A DNA stretch of 13,821 bases from JAEDES01 sp964616405 (GTDB lineage Bacteria; Bacillota_I; Bacilli_A; RF39; UBA660): contig CAZTRE010000028.1 in NCBI GenBank assembly GCA_964616405.1, positions 1 to 13,821 of the forward strand, given 5' to 3'. Shown here in pieces: positions 6,245 to 13,106 of the stretch. The notes under the pieces are model-generated. The model worked only from the letters and a program-made list of their open reading frames with translations, was not told the DNA's origin and did no database searches. The position numbers and the translations under genes are program-made. Position 1 is the stretch's first letter; each line of letters opens with the position of its first letter.

Positions 6245-7195
6245 TTATAAATTACTTTTTATCATATTATAAATACTTTTATATGTATTAGCCGAATAAT
6301 GCAAACCATCCTCACTTGAAAAGCCATTTGCCTTTAAATATGAATTCGTATCAATGTATTTTATACTACTAGACATACCTTGTCGCATCTTGGCATTAAA
6401 ACTATCAATATCAGTATTTAAATAATCTTTACTTTTACTGGTTGGATTCACTGATACGAAATATAACTTACCACCTCGACCATTCACAGTTGAAGCCAAA
6501 CTATTCATATATTCAATATAATTATTTATTTGATATAAATCATTAACTCCCATCAGTATCACAACAGCTGAACCAGAAGTAATTTGACTATTAACATTAG
6601 GTATACCGGTACTCTTCATCCAATTTAAGCCAACAGAGCTTTTACAACTCCATATGTCATTATTACTACCAACAGCTTGACCCATTCCTACCGTTCTAGA
6701 GTCCCCTACAAAAATAACTTTGCCTGCTTTTACACTAGTAGATGAATTAGAATTTTTTGAATTAGAAGTTCCTGAATTTGCATCTTCTTTTTTTTCACCT
6801 GTTTTATAATCATCTGGATTTGGTAAAATACTATTATTTTTGTCCTTATCATTACCCTTATTATAAGTTGATTCTTGCCCTAACGTACTAATACGCTCTG
6901 CTTGATTCCAACAAGCTGCAAATTCAAAAGTTTCATCAAATAATCCCATTACAGCATTTATAAGTACTGGTAAAAAAAACAAAATTAATAATGCTGCGAT
7001 TGAATTTTGAAAGATATGTTTATTTTTCTTTTCTTCCGGATTACTCATTAATTTAATACCATTAATTACAGAAGCAATAATTGCAAGTATTGGTCCAACT
7101 ATCCATAAAATATTCATAACTCGTTTAATTATCACTAATATATTGGCAAGACCTGGATCAGTACACATTCCACTAATTGACTCTAATATATTCAT
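6245..7195 (-). CDS. TrbC-like membrane protein fused to an extracytoplasmic SGNH hydrolase
   Basis: This 316-residue protein has two parts. Residues 1-100 are a TrbC/VirB2-like membrane module: helices at about 17-48 and 63-86 around a basic loop (NPEEKKNKH, 51-60), with cysteines C11 and C95. The positive loop predicts both ends outside. A Ser/Asn/Lys-rich linker (101-157) follows. Residues 158-316 are an SGNH/GDSL-type hydrolase: GDSR with nucleophile S166, block II G189, GVND with N218, and DGLH with D296 and H299. All four signature blocks are present, so it should be active, probably as an esterase or deacetylase on an envelope glycan; the substrate is unknown. The first 100 residues and the linker motif ILPNPDDYKTG match the 7287-7706 product, so the two arose by duplication. 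The ATG at 7193-7195 follows AGGAGAGGG by about 8 bases. Own promoter and terminator. Confidence 0.85.
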   Translation of the reverse strand: MNILESISGMCTDPGLANILVIIKRVMNILWIVGPILAIIASVINGIKLMSNPEEKKNKHIFQNSIAALLILFFLPVLINAVMGLFDETFEFAACWNQAERISTLGQESTYNKGNDKDKNNSILPNPDDYKTGEKKEDANSGTSNSKNSNSSTSVKAGKVIFVGDSRTVGMGQAVGSNNDIWSCKSSVGLNWMKSTGIPNVNSQITSGSAVVILMGVNDLYQINNYIEYMNSLASTVNGRGGKLYFVSVNPTSKSKDYLNTDIDSFNAKMRQGMSSSIKYIDTNSYLKANGFSSEDGLHYSANTYKSIYNMIKSNL

Positions 7196-7229
7196 AATAG
7201 CACCCTCTCCTATATTACTTCATAAAAAA

Positions 7230-7258
7230 ATTATAACAAGAAAAAAAGATTCTTTCAA
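7230..7258 (-). promoter_or_regulatory. SigA promoter of the SGNH gene, nested in the preceding terminator
   Basis: Minus strand: TTGAAA (7253-7258), a 17-base spacer, and a perfect TATAAT (7230-7235) with extended TGT in front. The -35 box lies in the loop and arm of the terminator hairpin at 7241-7271, so promoter and terminator share DNA. Confidence 0.8.
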
Positions 7259-7271
7259 CAAAAGAATCTTT
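7241..7271 (-). terminator. Intrinsic terminator of the TrbC-like gene
   Basis: An 11-bp perfect stem (AAAGATTCTTT with AAAGAATCTTT; 7245-7255 and 7261-7271), a 5-base loop, and U's on the minus strand from the A run at 7241-7247. It lies about 16 bases downstream of the stop at 7287-7289. Confidence 0.85.
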
Positions 7272-7286
7272 GCTTTACTAAATTAT

Positions 7287-7706
7287 TTAACTAGATTTTT
7301 CTTTATCTCCCGTTTTATAATCATCCGGATTAGGAAGTATATTACTAGGCTTCTTATTACCATTTTCATCAATATAGCTAGAGCTATTTCCATTAGAACT
7401 AACTGCTTCCGCTTGATTCCAACAAGCTGCCACTTCAAAGTCTTCATCAAATAAAGCCATTACTGCGTTCACAATTACTGGTATAAAAAGAACCATTAAC
7501 AAAGCAATTACACAATTTCGAAATAAATTCTTATACTTCTTTTCTTCTGGATTACTCATCATTTTAATACAAATAATTACTCCAGAAATAATAGCAAGTA
7601 TTGGTCCAATTATCCATATAATATTAACAACTCTTTTAATAATTAAAATTATACCTGCAAGTCCTGGATCAGTACATAGACTACTAATTTTATCTAATAA
7701 AAGCAT
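7287..7706 (-). CDS. TrbC/VirB2-like two-helix membrane protein
   Basis: A 139-residue membrane protein of unknown function, stand-alone paralogue of the N-terminal half of the SGNH fusion next door. Helices lie at about 17-48 and 62-86 with a basic intervening loop (NPEEKKYKN), so N- and C-termini are predicted outside. The shared sequences CTDPGLA (C11), NPEEKK, AACWNQAE (C95) and NILPNPDDYKTG mark one family. The two cysteines would both face outward and could pair. The size and topology resemble TrbC/VirB2 pilins, but no conjugation or type IV secretion genes are visible, so a pilin role is not supported. It ends a few residues after the linker motif, exactly where the paralogue continues into its hydrolase. 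The ATG at 7704-7706 follows GAGAGG by about 9 bases. No clear promoter lies directly upstream; it is probably transcribed with the NAGPA gene 80 bases away. Confidence 0.8.
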   Translation of the reverse strand: MLLLDKISSLCTDPGLAGIILIIKRVVNIIWIIGPILAIISGVIICIKMMSNPEEKKYKNLFRNCVIALLMVLFIPVIVNAVMALFDEDFEVAACWNQAEAVSSNGNSSSYIDENGNKKPSNILPNPDDYKTGDKEKSS

Positions 7707-7786
7707 CTTTTTCTACCTCTCTTTCAACCTCAACTTTATCAATATCTTAATAAATCCCCAACTAATAAAATTAATATTTAATTTAC

Positions 7787-8854
7787 CTACTCTTTTACAA
7801 CCCAGAAGGTAGACATATCTCTAAGGCCATATTTTCCACCAGCAACCGGTGTATTAATAATTTGACCATTAATAACTAATTCAGATGAACTTCCTCCATC
7901 AAGATTAGCTGCATTATAAGCCCCATATCGTTCCATAACATCAGTTAAATCTACCATATCAGCTCCGATACTTGATGGAATACGTCCATTGATAACTAAT
8001 AGTAAAACTATACCATCTTGTCTTTGACCAATAGCTGTACGTGGAGCAATTCCCCATCCACCATTACCTTTAATAAATGATCTTTTACCATTAACAATTA
8101 GATATGGACCAAATTCAACTGCATCTCTATATCCTGTAGCTACAGCCTGTTCTTTACTCATTTTACCAAGCACCAATTTATTTTCGTTAGTAAATCCAAT
8201 AAATCCGCCACCCATAGCAGCATCAGCAAAATCACTAACTATTTGTCCATTTGAAAATACAGTTCCATGTGGAAGTGCCCCATTAGAGTTCCAATCAGGA
8301 TCATAAAAACCTCCCGCATTCATTGCAATAACAGCATTTTCTCTTTTAGCAACTGTTAAAATATCTTGCCCTCTTTTACCTAAATAAGCAGTTGTCGCAA
8401 TACTTATCTTTGACGGATCATAAACTGCTACTAAAAAGCCTTTATATCCAGAACCACTAACTTCAATCACTTTATACAAATCATTTCCCGGATCTTTTTG
8501 TAATATTTGCTTTTCATATTCATTTCTATAAATAGTTGTTGTATATTGTTTAAATTTAATCGCATTAGGATCACTAACAGAATTATTTTCAATAATACTA
8601 TTATTTGACAAAACTTTTTGAATCATCTCATCGCTGTAAAGCCATGTTGCTAAATATTGATGAGACATAGTTGTCATTGCACTAGTAATCCAAAAATTTC
8701 TAAAACCGGCCCAAGGTCCATAAAACAAGAATAACAAAACACATAATCCTACAACAAAAAGAGAGGAAAATGTCACAACAATTTTCTTCTTTAAAGACCA
8801 TTTCTTCTTTATTTTACTTATCTTATTTTTTTCTTTCTTTTTCATTTTTCTCAT
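7787..8854 (-). CDS. Membrane-anchored phosphodiester glycosidase (NAGPA domain)
   Basis: A 355-residue protein with a strongly basic cytoplasmic start (1-24), one membrane helix (about 25-46) and an extracytoplasmic C-terminal domain of the phosphodiester glycosidase family (NAGPA, also labelled exopolysaccharide biosynthesis protein). Family motifs are MNAGGFYD (178-185), PRTAIGQ (271-277) and NLDGGSSS (317-324), and the domain runs to the end. Characterised NAGPA members remove sugar from sugar-1-phosphodiesters, so an envelope glycopolymer with phosphodiester linkages is a plausible substrate; this is inference. It lies 22 bases after an anchored protein of unknown function and upstream of the TrbC-like gene, all probably one transcript. 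The start is uncertain: ATG 8852-8854 and ATG 8843-8845 both lack a strong ribosome binding site, and AAGGG lies about 20 bases above the first. Confidence 0.88.
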   Translation of the reverse strand: MRKMKKKEKNKISKIKKKWSLKKKIVVTFSSLFVVGLCVLLFLFYGPWAGFRNFWITSAMTTMSHQYLATWLYSDEMIQKVLSNNSIIENNSVSDPNAIKFKQYTTTIYRNEYEKQILQKDPGNDLYKVIEVSGSGYKGFLVAVYDPSKISIATTAYLGKRGQDILTVAKRENAVIAMNAGGFYDPDWNSNGALPHGTVFSNGQIVSDFADAAMGGGFIGFTNENKLVLGKMSKEQAVATGYRDAVEFGPYLIVNGKRSFIKGNGGWGIAPRTAIGQRQDGIVLLLVINGRIPSSIGADMVDLTDVMERYGAYNAANLDGGSSSELVINGQIINTPVAGGKYGLRDMSTFWVVKE

Positions 8855-8876
8855 CTCTTACTTAACTTACCCTTTT

Positions 8877-9494
8877 TTAATTTGTTTTATCTATAACATT
8901 ATCTGTTGCATCTTTCTTAGTTTCTTTTTTCTCTTTAGATCTTCCCTCAAAAACTTTATCTTTATTATAGTCTACATACTTTTTATTAGTTTTATACTCA
9001 ATTAATGGATTAGCAATTCCAGCAGGTTGTGTATTAAATGTTTTAATAGCCGTATTATATAATTTAATATCTTCCATAAAATAATTAGCAACTTGTTCAT
9101 AGATCAATTTGTAATTACTACATTTACTATTTGCATCACTATCTGGATAATATACATCATTACATAATCCATCCATAACATTAACATGTTTTACTACATC
9201 ATCAACGATACTTTCGTAGTTATTTAATTTTTCTTTTAATATTGCATCATTAGCTGCTAATGTATCATAATATAGATTTCCCAATGATTCTGTATATAAA
9301 GTATCTCTAGTCGTTTCAAATGCTGTTACGCTAGCATTAAATTCTTCAAATGCATCTTTAACAACTACCACCTTTTTTTGTGTTGCTTCTTGATCCGCCT
9401 TTAAAGATACTACAAAAGAACTAACCGTTCCCGCTATTATCATCATAATACTTAATGTCAACATCACAAAGCCAAATTTTTTCGTTTTTTCCAC
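8877..9494 (-). CDS. Signal-anchored extracytoplasmic protein of unknown function
   Basis: A 205-residue protein I do not recognise. A short basic start and one hydrophobic helix (about 8-31) anchor it. The rest is polar and predicted mostly helical, with Lys/Asp/Glu-rich segments that could form a coiled coil. Two cysteines (C111, C125) bracket a short loop (NDVYYPDSDANSK) and could form a disulfide outside the cell. The tail (from about residue 180) is highly charged and probably disordered. The start is GTG at 9492-9494, preceded by AGGGTGA with 5 bases between; no in-frame ATG fits better. A promoter lies at 9514-9542. It is the first gene of a likely operon with the NAGPA and TrbC-like genes. 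A scaffold or accessory role for those envelope proteins is only a contextual guess. Confidence 0.75.
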   Translation of the reverse strand: MEKTKKFGFVMLTLSIMMIIAGTVSSFVVSLKADQEATQKKVVVVKDAFEEFNASVTAFETTRDTLYTESLGNLYYDTLAANDAILKEKLNNYESIVDDVVKHVNVMDGLCNDVYYPDSDANSKCSNYKLIYEQVANYFMEDIKLYNTAIKTFNTQPAGIANPLIEYKTNKKYVDYNKDKVFEGRSKEKKETKKDATDNVIDKTN

Positions 9495-9513
9495 TTAAAT
9501 CACCCTAATTTGC

Positions 9514-9542
9514 ATTTTACCAAATATTTCGACATTTGTACA
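9514..9542 (-). promoter_or_regulatory. SigA-type promoter of the 8877-9494 operon
   Basis: Minus strand: TGTACA (9537-9542; 4 of 6 -35 matches), a 17-base spacer, and TAAAAT (9514-9519) with an extended TGG in front. It is placed about 20 bases before the GTG start and just after the terminator of the glycan operon. Confidence 0.65.
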
Positions 9543-9552
9543 CCCTCTCAAA

Positions 9553-9575
9553 GAAAAAACATCTATTTCTAGATG
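9553..9575 (-). terminator. Intrinsic terminator of the glycan operon
   Basis: Stem CATCTA / TAGATG (9560-9565 with 9570-9575), a GAAA loop on the minus strand, then six U's from the A run at 9554-9559. It begins next to the TAG stop codon at 9576-9578. Confidence 0.85.
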
Positions 9576-10517
9576 CTATTTATCTTTTTCAGTCTCTTTT
9601 GTAATATAAATTGGTCTCTTTTTTACTTCTAAATAGACTTTTGCTAAATACATACCCATAACTCCAAAGAAGAATAATTGTAATCCCCCCATAAACATAA
9701 TCATACAAGCAAGTGAGGGCCATCCCCCAACAGGATCTCCAAAAGCTAGTGTTTTAACAATAATAACTAAAATTACTATAAAGGCAAACAAACAAAAAAT
9801 CAAACCAATAATTGCTGAGATTATCAAAGGAGTAGTAGAAAATGCTAATATTCCTTCCAAGGCATATCTAAATAATTTTAAAAAACTCCATTTTGTCTTT
9901 CCTGCTACTCTATCTGGCGCCACATAATCAATCCATTTAGTTTCAAATCCAACGAAACTAAAAATCCCTTTCGTGTAACGATTATATTCTTCCATATCAA
10001 CAATAGCCTCTGCCACCTTTTTCTTCATTAACCGAAAATCTCTAGCTCCCGGCATTTGTGGTACTGAAGTTATCATACCAAATATCTTATACCATAGTTT
10101 TGTAAATACTTTTCTAATCCAAGAATAATCATCGTGGCTACTAGAATACAAAGCCACACAATCATACTCTTCTTCTTTGATACTTCTATACATTTCAATA
10201 ATCATACCAGGCGGATCTTGCATATCAACATCCATTATAGCTACATAATCACCATCTACATTACTTAATCCTGCATACATGCCAGCTTCTTTTCCAAAGT
10301 TTCTTGAAAAAGATATATATCTTACTCGTTTATCCTTTTTCGAAAGTTCCTTAAGAACTGCAAGCGTCCTATCTTTACTACCATCATTTATAAATAAAAA
10401 GTCAAAATCTACCTTTTTCATCTCTTCAGCAACTTTAGTAATTTCCCTATAAAATATCGGTATAGATTCTTCTTCGTTATAACAAGGAACAATAATTGAA
10501 ATTTTTTCTTTGCTCAC
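9576..10517 (-). CDS. Polyprenyl-phosphate glycosyltransferase (GtrB/DPM1-like, GT2)
   Basis: It transfers a sugar from a nucleotide donor to undecaprenyl phosphate on the inner membrane face, making the lipid-linked sugar used for glycan side-branch decoration. Motifs of the GT2 polyprenyl-phosphate class: VPCYNEEES near the start, INDGSKD (about 43), RNFGKEAG (about 72), the metal-binding DVDMQD (96-101), GARDFRLM (about 157) and RYTKGIFSFVG (about 180). Two C-terminal membrane helices (about 230-255 and 267-294) complete the usual architecture, and about 313 residues is normal for the family. I chose the GTG at 10515-10517: AGGTGA (10523-10528) sits 5 bases upstream, whereas the in-frame GTG at 10524-10526 lies inside that site. 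The gene directly follows a stop codon, so translation is probably coupled. The GtrA partner domain is encoded immediately upstream. Donor and acceptor sugars cannot be read from the sequence. Confidence 0.92.
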   Translation of the reverse strand: MSKEKISIIVPCYNEEESIPIFYREITKVAEEMKKVDFDFLFINDGSKDRTLAVLKELSKKDKRVRYISFSRNFGKEAGMYAGLSNVDGDYVAIMDVDMQDPPGMIIEMYRSIKEEEYDCVALYSSSHDDYSWIRKVFTKLWYKIFGMITSVPQMPGARDFRLMKKKVAEAIVDMEEYNRYTKGIFSFVGFETKWIDYVAPDRVAGKTKWSFLKLFRYALEGILAFSTTPLIISAIIGLIFCLFAFIVILVIIVKTLAFGDPVGGWPSLACMIMFMGGLQLFFFGVMGMYLAKVYLEVKKRPIYITKETEKDK

Positions 10518-10526
10518 CTTATTCAC

Positions 10527-11405
10527 CTACTTTTTAAAAATAAAGAATTTGCTAAATATATAATTTAAAATAATTACAATGATATTAGAAATAATTTTCG
10601 CAACAAACTCACCACTACTTAGTAAATCAATTAATAAATACATCGCTGCCATATCTATTCCTAATGAAATTATTCTAAAACCAAAGAAACTAATTAACTC
10701 TTTTGTATTTTCTTTTCGAGATTTACCTCTACTATTAAATACAAATAACTTATTTGTAATAAATGCAAATAAGACTGCTAAAATCCAAGCTATAATATTA
10801 CTTACATATATTTCAATATTAAAAGTTCTTAATATAAAGTAACTTACTATATTAACTAAAGTTGTTAATCCTCCAAATACTAAATACCAAATTCCTTCTC
10901 TAAACTTATTATACCAAGAGACATGATTATCTTCTTCAATATAATTTTCAATTAGATTAATCATATTTTTAGTATTACTTTTAAACTTATTAGCTTTAAA
11001 AGTCTTAGACTTTTCAATCATTTTACCTAATTTATTAAAATCTCTAAGCTCCAAAATATATCCTTGTTTTGCAAATTCACCAATAATTTGTCGTTGGTGA
11101 TCATTTGTATGTTCCTTGAATTTTTTTAATCGTGCCGCTGCAATTACCGTTTTACCTCTTTGAATGGCACTAAGTATATTTCCAACTCCACCATGAGTAA
11201 TTACTAAACTACTTTCATCAATTAATTCATTAAACTCATCTGTCGGAATCAAATCCCTAATTTCCATATTTTTTGATTCATACTTAGTATATCCAGCTTG
11301 AACTATAACTTTCTCTTTAATAGTTCCTTTTTCAATCTCCCTATCTATTGCTTTTAATAGTCTTGAAAAATCTTTATCTTGTGTTCCTATAGTTACAAAT
11401 ATCAT
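10527..11405 (-). CDS. Fusion: Alg13/PssE-like glycosyltransferase domain plus GtrA membrane domain
   Basis: A 292-residue two-domain protein. Residues 1 to about 155 match the Alg13/PssE (GT28 C-terminal) catalytic subunit: FVTIGTQ at the start, ITHGGVGNI (69-77) and DHQRQ (about 102). This subunit normally pairs with Alg14/PssD to make a UDP-sugar transferase adding the second sugar to a lipid-linked glycan. Residues 170-292 match GtrA (GtrA/DPMS3 family): four membrane helices, NKLFVF (about 218) and a terminal NYIFSKFFIF. GtrA proteins are thought to help translocate undecaprenyl-phosphate-linked sugar. The two are normally separate proteins. The reading frame is continuous through the linker, with no sign of an internal stop. 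I chose the ATG at 11403-11405, which overlaps the TAA of the Alg14-like gene as TAATG and follows GGGGGTGG. Its Alg14 partner is just upstream and its GtrB partner just downstream. Confidence 0.9.
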   Translation of the reverse strand: MIFVTIGTQDKDFSRLLKAIDREIEKGTIKEKVIVQAGYTKYESKNMEIRDLIPTDEFNELIDESSLVITHGGVGNILSAIQRGKTVIAAARLKKFKEHTNDHQRQIIGEFAKQGYILELRDFNKLGKMIEKSKTFKANKFKSNTKNMINLIENYIEEDNHVSWYNKFREGIWYLVFGGLTTLVNIVSYFILRTFNIEIYVSNIIAWILAVLFAFITNKLFVFNSRGKSRKENTKELISFFGFRIISLGIDMAAMYLLIDLLSSGEFVAKIISNIIVIILNYIFSKFFIFKK

Positions 11406-11884
11406 TAGAAAATCCACCCCCAAAAATCAGCCTTTGGATATAACTTTTTCATACTTTCCCATTGTACAATGAATTTATCTGCAAATAAATAAACACACCT
11501 ACCGGTAATAGTTTTTGTTGTTAAATTTGCAAACGTCTCAATATAAATAATTCTACTTCCAAATATTTTTCCAATACAACACATTGGACCGGCTGTATGA
11601 GCACCTGTTGTAATAATATAATCAGGATGAACTTTAAAATAAATAAATAAACTCTTAAAACAATTATAAATTAACTTGAATGGATAAGATAACATATGAT
11701 CTTTTGAACCATATACTAAGAAATCTATTTTTTTCTTATAAGTGTTTTTTAATTTCAAATTAGATTTTGTCTTCTCAGTTATAACATGATAATCATACTT
11801 CTTAAACATCTCTTTTAACTGCATCAATTCTACTAAATGTCCCCCTGTAGAGGCTATAAATAATACTTTCTTTTTTTCCATCAT
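11405..11884 (-). CDS. Alg14/PssD-like glycosyltransferase subunit
   Basis: About 159 residues, normal for a bacterial PssD/Alg14-like protein. Family motifs are IASTGGHLVELMQL near the start (the Gly-rich loop before the first helix), ITTGAHTAGPMCCIGK (about 92), then YIETFAN, and the terminal FIVQWESMKKLYPKADFWG. In known pairs such as Rhizobium PssD/PssE or pneumococcal Cps14F/Cps14G, this subunit recruits the Alg13-like catalytic subunit and enhances or enables its activity. The partner here is the Alg13-GtrA fusion, whose start overlaps this stop by one base. A hydrophobic stretch (about 73-83, FKLIYNCFKSLFIYF) may touch the membrane. The start is uncertain: GTG 11888-11890 overlaps the upstream TGA, but ATG 11882-11884 or 11879-11881 fits the spacing from AGAAG better. 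Chosen ATG: 11884. Confidence 0.9.
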   Translation of the reverse strand: MMEKKKVLFIASTGGHLVELMQLKEMFKKYDYHVITEKTKSNLKLKNTYKKKIDFLVYGSKDHMLSYPFKLIYNCFKSLFIYFKVHPDYIITTGAHTAGPMCCIGKIFGSRIIYIETFANLTTKTITGRCVYLFADKFIVQWESMKKLYPKADFWGWIF

Positions 11885-11886
11885 AA

Positions 11887-13020
11887 TCACTTCTTTTCTA
11901 TTAAATCAAACCATTGTTTCCTAACAACTTCACATGTATATTTTTTTACTCCTAAACGAGAAACTTTTCCAATTTTTTTTCTTTCTTCTTTGTCATTAAT
12001 CAAGTCTTCAACCTTTTTCAAAAAAGCCGGATAACTTCTATTTTTTATCAAATAACCCGTTTTACCACTTTGAATCAATTCTCTAGCACCCTCCGCTGAG
12101 TCAAAAGCAATACACGGAACTCCATGTGACATAGCTTCAATTAAAACGATACCAAATGATTCTGTAAATGATGTTAATAAGTAGATAGATGATTTATGTA
12201 ATAATTTATCAATATATTCTTTATCTTGAAAGCCATGTAACGTAACTACGTCTTGTAATTCGTGAACTTTTATATATTTTGCTAACTTTCTTTTTTCTAC
12301 TCCATCGCCCACAATATCTAATCGCCAATTTGGATAATCTTTATGTAAAATATTAAACATTTTTAATAAATCCATAAATCCTTTTTCTGGGCTAAGTCTT
12401 CCCACAGATACTAATCTATTTTCATCTAAAGGAGCAACCTTTTTAGGGATATTCTCAATAACATTCGGAATATAAACTACTTTACAAGGAAATTTCATTA
12501 ATTCTTTTGCATAAAAACCCCTTAGTGCTTCAGAAACTACCACTAAATAATCAAGTATTTTATTAGCTCTTGTAATATTAGCCGCATATTTATAGTCTCC
12601 ATGATAATGATTATGTTCCCAACCAACTTTTAAAACATCTGGTTTTCCATATTGCCCTAACCACTCATCAAATATATCTCTTGTCGCTATTATTACATCA
12701 CTATCACAGTTTTTAATATATTTAATCATCGTTTTCTTACGAAGTCTTAATGTTTTTATAGCATATCCTAACTCTTTAATAAGTTTAAATATATTCTTCT
12801 TTTGCCAAGCCTCACTAATCTTATCGCGATTTGGTTTTACATCTGTTAAATAAACGATTTTTACCCTTTTATCAACAGGAAAAATTGACTTTTCAAAAAG
12901 CTTATATGTACAAGCAATTTCTACCTCGTATTTATCAACTAACATATTTGCAAGTGCTGCTACAGATTTTTCAATTCCTCCATAACCTAAGTGTAAAGAT
13001 AATATTGATACTTTCTTCAT
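11887..13020 (-). CDS. GT4-family (GT-B fold) glycosyltransferase
   Basis: A 377-residue cytoplasmic or membrane-associated retaining glycosyltransferase, the first gene of the glycan operon. GT-B features are the N-terminal Gly-rich loop LGYGGIEKSV (11-20), acceptor-side GWEHNH (133-138), VGRLSPEKGF (206-215) at the start of the donor-binding half, and the E-x7-E motif ESFGIVLIE (287-295), then MSHGVPCIAFD. The length is typical. It should add one sugar to a lipid-linked glycan, using a nucleotide sugar that cannot be deduced. The ATG at 13018-13020 is preceded by AGGTGAT, about 5 bases away. Its TGA stop (11887-11889) is 2 bases from the chosen start of the Alg14-like gene and overlaps an alternative GTG start, so translation is probably coupled. 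Transcription probably starts from the TATAAT boxes just upstream. Confidence 0.93.
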   Translation of the reverse strand: MKKVSILSLHLGYGGIEKSVAALANMLVDKYEVEIACTYKLFEKSIFPVDKRVKIVYLTDVKPNRDKISEAWQKKNIFKLIKELGYAIKTLRLRKKTMIKYIKNCDSDVIIATRDIFDEWLGQYGKPDVLKVGWEHNHYHGDYKYAANITRANKILDYLVVVSEALRGFYAKELMKFPCKVVYIPNVIENIPKKVAPLDENRLVSVGRLSPEKGFMDLLKMFNILHKDYPNWRLDIVGDGVEKRKLAKYIKVHELQDVVTLHGFQDKEYIDKLLHKSSIYLLTSFTESFGIVLIEAMSHGVPCIAFDSAEGARELIQSGKTGYLIKNRSYPAFLKKVEDLINDKEERKKIGKVSRLGVKKYTCEVVRKQWFDLIEKK

Positions 13021-13038
13021 TTTACATCACCTAATCTA

Positions 13039-13078
13039 ATTATATCATTATTATATATCATAAACCAAGTTATTTTAA
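13039..13078 (-). promoter_or_regulatory. Promoter region of the glycan operon, two alternative SigA boxes
   Basis: Two perfect TATAAT boxes lie on the minus strand. One at 13039-13044 has TTGGTT (13063-13068) 18 bases upstream; one at 13050-13055 has TTAAAA (13073-13078) 17 bases upstream. Either would give a short leader carrying AGGTGAT. The -35 matches are weak, so which one is used is open. Confidence 0.55.
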
Positions 13079-13083
13079 CTACA

Positions 13084-13106
13084 AAAAAAAAGCCGAAGCT
13101 TTTTTT
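13084..13106 (-). terminator. Intrinsic terminator with UUCG tetraloop, overlapping a stop codon
   Basis: Stem AAAAAAAGC / GCTTTTTTT around a minus-strand TTCG loop closed by C-G, an exceptionally stable tetraloop, followed by more U's. The stem starts within the TAA stop (13105-13107) of the Val/Ala/Pro-rich gene. Confidence 0.85.

Noticed and set aside
7143..7454. Plus-strand open frame spanning the two TrbC-like genes
   Set aside because: It crosses the 3' part of one gene, a terminator and the 5' part of another, and its translation has no recognisable features.
6245..7706. Conjugation or type IV secretion locus, from the TrbC/VirB2-like proteins
   Set aside because: No ATPase, relaxase, coupling protein or other secretion component is in the window, and similar small two-helix proteins occur widely outside such systems.
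10579..10842. Plus-strand open frame of 87 codons
   Set aside because: It is the antisense shadow of the GtrA membrane helices.
9576..13020. Complete capsule or O-antigen-type locus
   Set aside because: No flippase, polymerase, initiating sugar-phosphate transferase or nucleotide-sugar synthesis gene is visible; only four assembly genes are present, closed by a terminator.
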